NCBI GenBank assembly: GCA_023433855.1
Contig: JAEYTV010000546.1
Span: forward strand, 1 to 6,048
Length of the DNA: 6,048 nucleotides
Reading direction: 5' to 3'
DNA from: Pseudomonadota bacterium
GTDB taxonomy: Bacteria > Pseudomonadota > Alphaproteobacteria > Rhizobiales > Rhizobiaceae
Shown in pieces: positions 5,891 through 6,048 of this stretch. The notes below the pieces were generated by a model that was given only the letters and a program-made list of their open reading frames with translations, did no database searches and had not been told where the DNA came from. Both the position numbers and the translations under genes were made by a program. Position 1 is the first letter of the stretch. Each line of letters opens with the position of its first letter.

Positions 5891-6048
5891 ATGAACCAGG
5901 CAGGCAAATCCGAGAGACCCGACGTGCAAAGGCTCCGCGCGCAGGTGGCGGAGATCGGCATCCAAGGCACGTCGCCGGAGACCGCTCCCACGACCGCTCT
6001 CAATCCCCTTGCCCGGCAGATTGCAGAGCAGTTTCGAAGTGACAGCAC
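5891..6048 (+). CDS. Partial gene, possibly a polyprenyl-phosphate hexose-1-phosphate transferase (N-terminus only)
   Basis: Only the first 52 codons are present and the frame stays open to the window edge. The visible part is soluble and polar: a charged helix SERPDVQRLRAQVAEIG (residues 7-23), a Thr/Pro/Ser-rich spacer, then LNPLARQIAEQFRSDS (37-52). No catalytic domain is visible. Rhizobial undecaprenyl-phosphate glucose phosphotransferases (the initiating enzyme of exopolysaccharide synthesis) often begin with a similar soluble leader with an ARQIAEQ-like segment before their first membrane helix, and the position after wza and a GT fits. The product call is therefore tentative, based on memory and context. 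The frame itself is well supported by the ribosome binding site and by GC-rich third codon positions. Confidence 0.6.
   Translation, partial: MNQAGKSERPDVQRLRAQVAEIGIQGTSPETAPTTALNPLARQIAEQFRSDS

Overview
The window is a GC-rich stretch with dense coding and short intergenic gaps. It looks like the chromosome of an alphaproteobacterium, probably Hyphomicrobiales/Rhizobiales. The main clues are a small two-helix membrane protein of the DUF2842 type, the style of the polysaccharide genes, and two CtrA-like TTWA-N7-TTAACC sites. No RNA genes, mobile elements, CRISPR arrays or integration signatures were seen. Taxonomy is inferred from protein style only.

Layout: (1) 92-304 (+), DUF2842-like membrane protein, probably starting at a TTG. 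(2) 410-1651 (+), GNAT-superfamily acyltransferase of the CelD/BcsL/HfsK type (Acetyltransf_6). (3) 1656-3887 (-), large Wzz/GumC/ExoP-type chain-length and co-polymerase protein. Its C-terminal cytoplasmic domain resembles a bacterial tyrosine (BY) kinase, but its nucleotide-binding motifs are eroded. (4) 3888-4066, divergent intergenic region with a CtrA-like site. (5) 4067-4642 (+), short Wza-type outer-membrane polysaccharide export lipoprotein. (6) 4650-5810 (+), GT4-family glycosyltransferase, 7 bp behind the export gene. (7) 5891-6048 (+), the 5' end of a further gene cut by the window edge, tentatively a polyprenyl-phosphate hexose-1-phosphate transferase.

Together, genes 2 to 6 (and perhaps 7) make up part of a Wzx/Wzy-type exopolysaccharide pathway. 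The glycosyltransferase builds the lipid-linked repeat unit in the cytoplasm, and the GNAT protein probably acylates the sugar or its precursor. The Wzz-like protein controls polymerisation and bridges the periplasm to the Wza-like exit lipoprotein. The gene set (GNAT + degenerate Wzz/BY kinase + Wza + GT, possibly + hexose-1-P transferase) recalls the polar adhesin loci of alphaproteobacteria: unipolar polysaccharide (upp) of Agrobacterium/Rhodopseudomonas and holdfast (hfs) of Caulobacter. Two matching CtrA-like sites, one before the GNAT gene and one between wzz and wza, would fit cell-cycle control of such an adhesin. That link is inference. No wholly unknown system was recognised; the most interesting items are the degenerate kinase domain and the paired sites.
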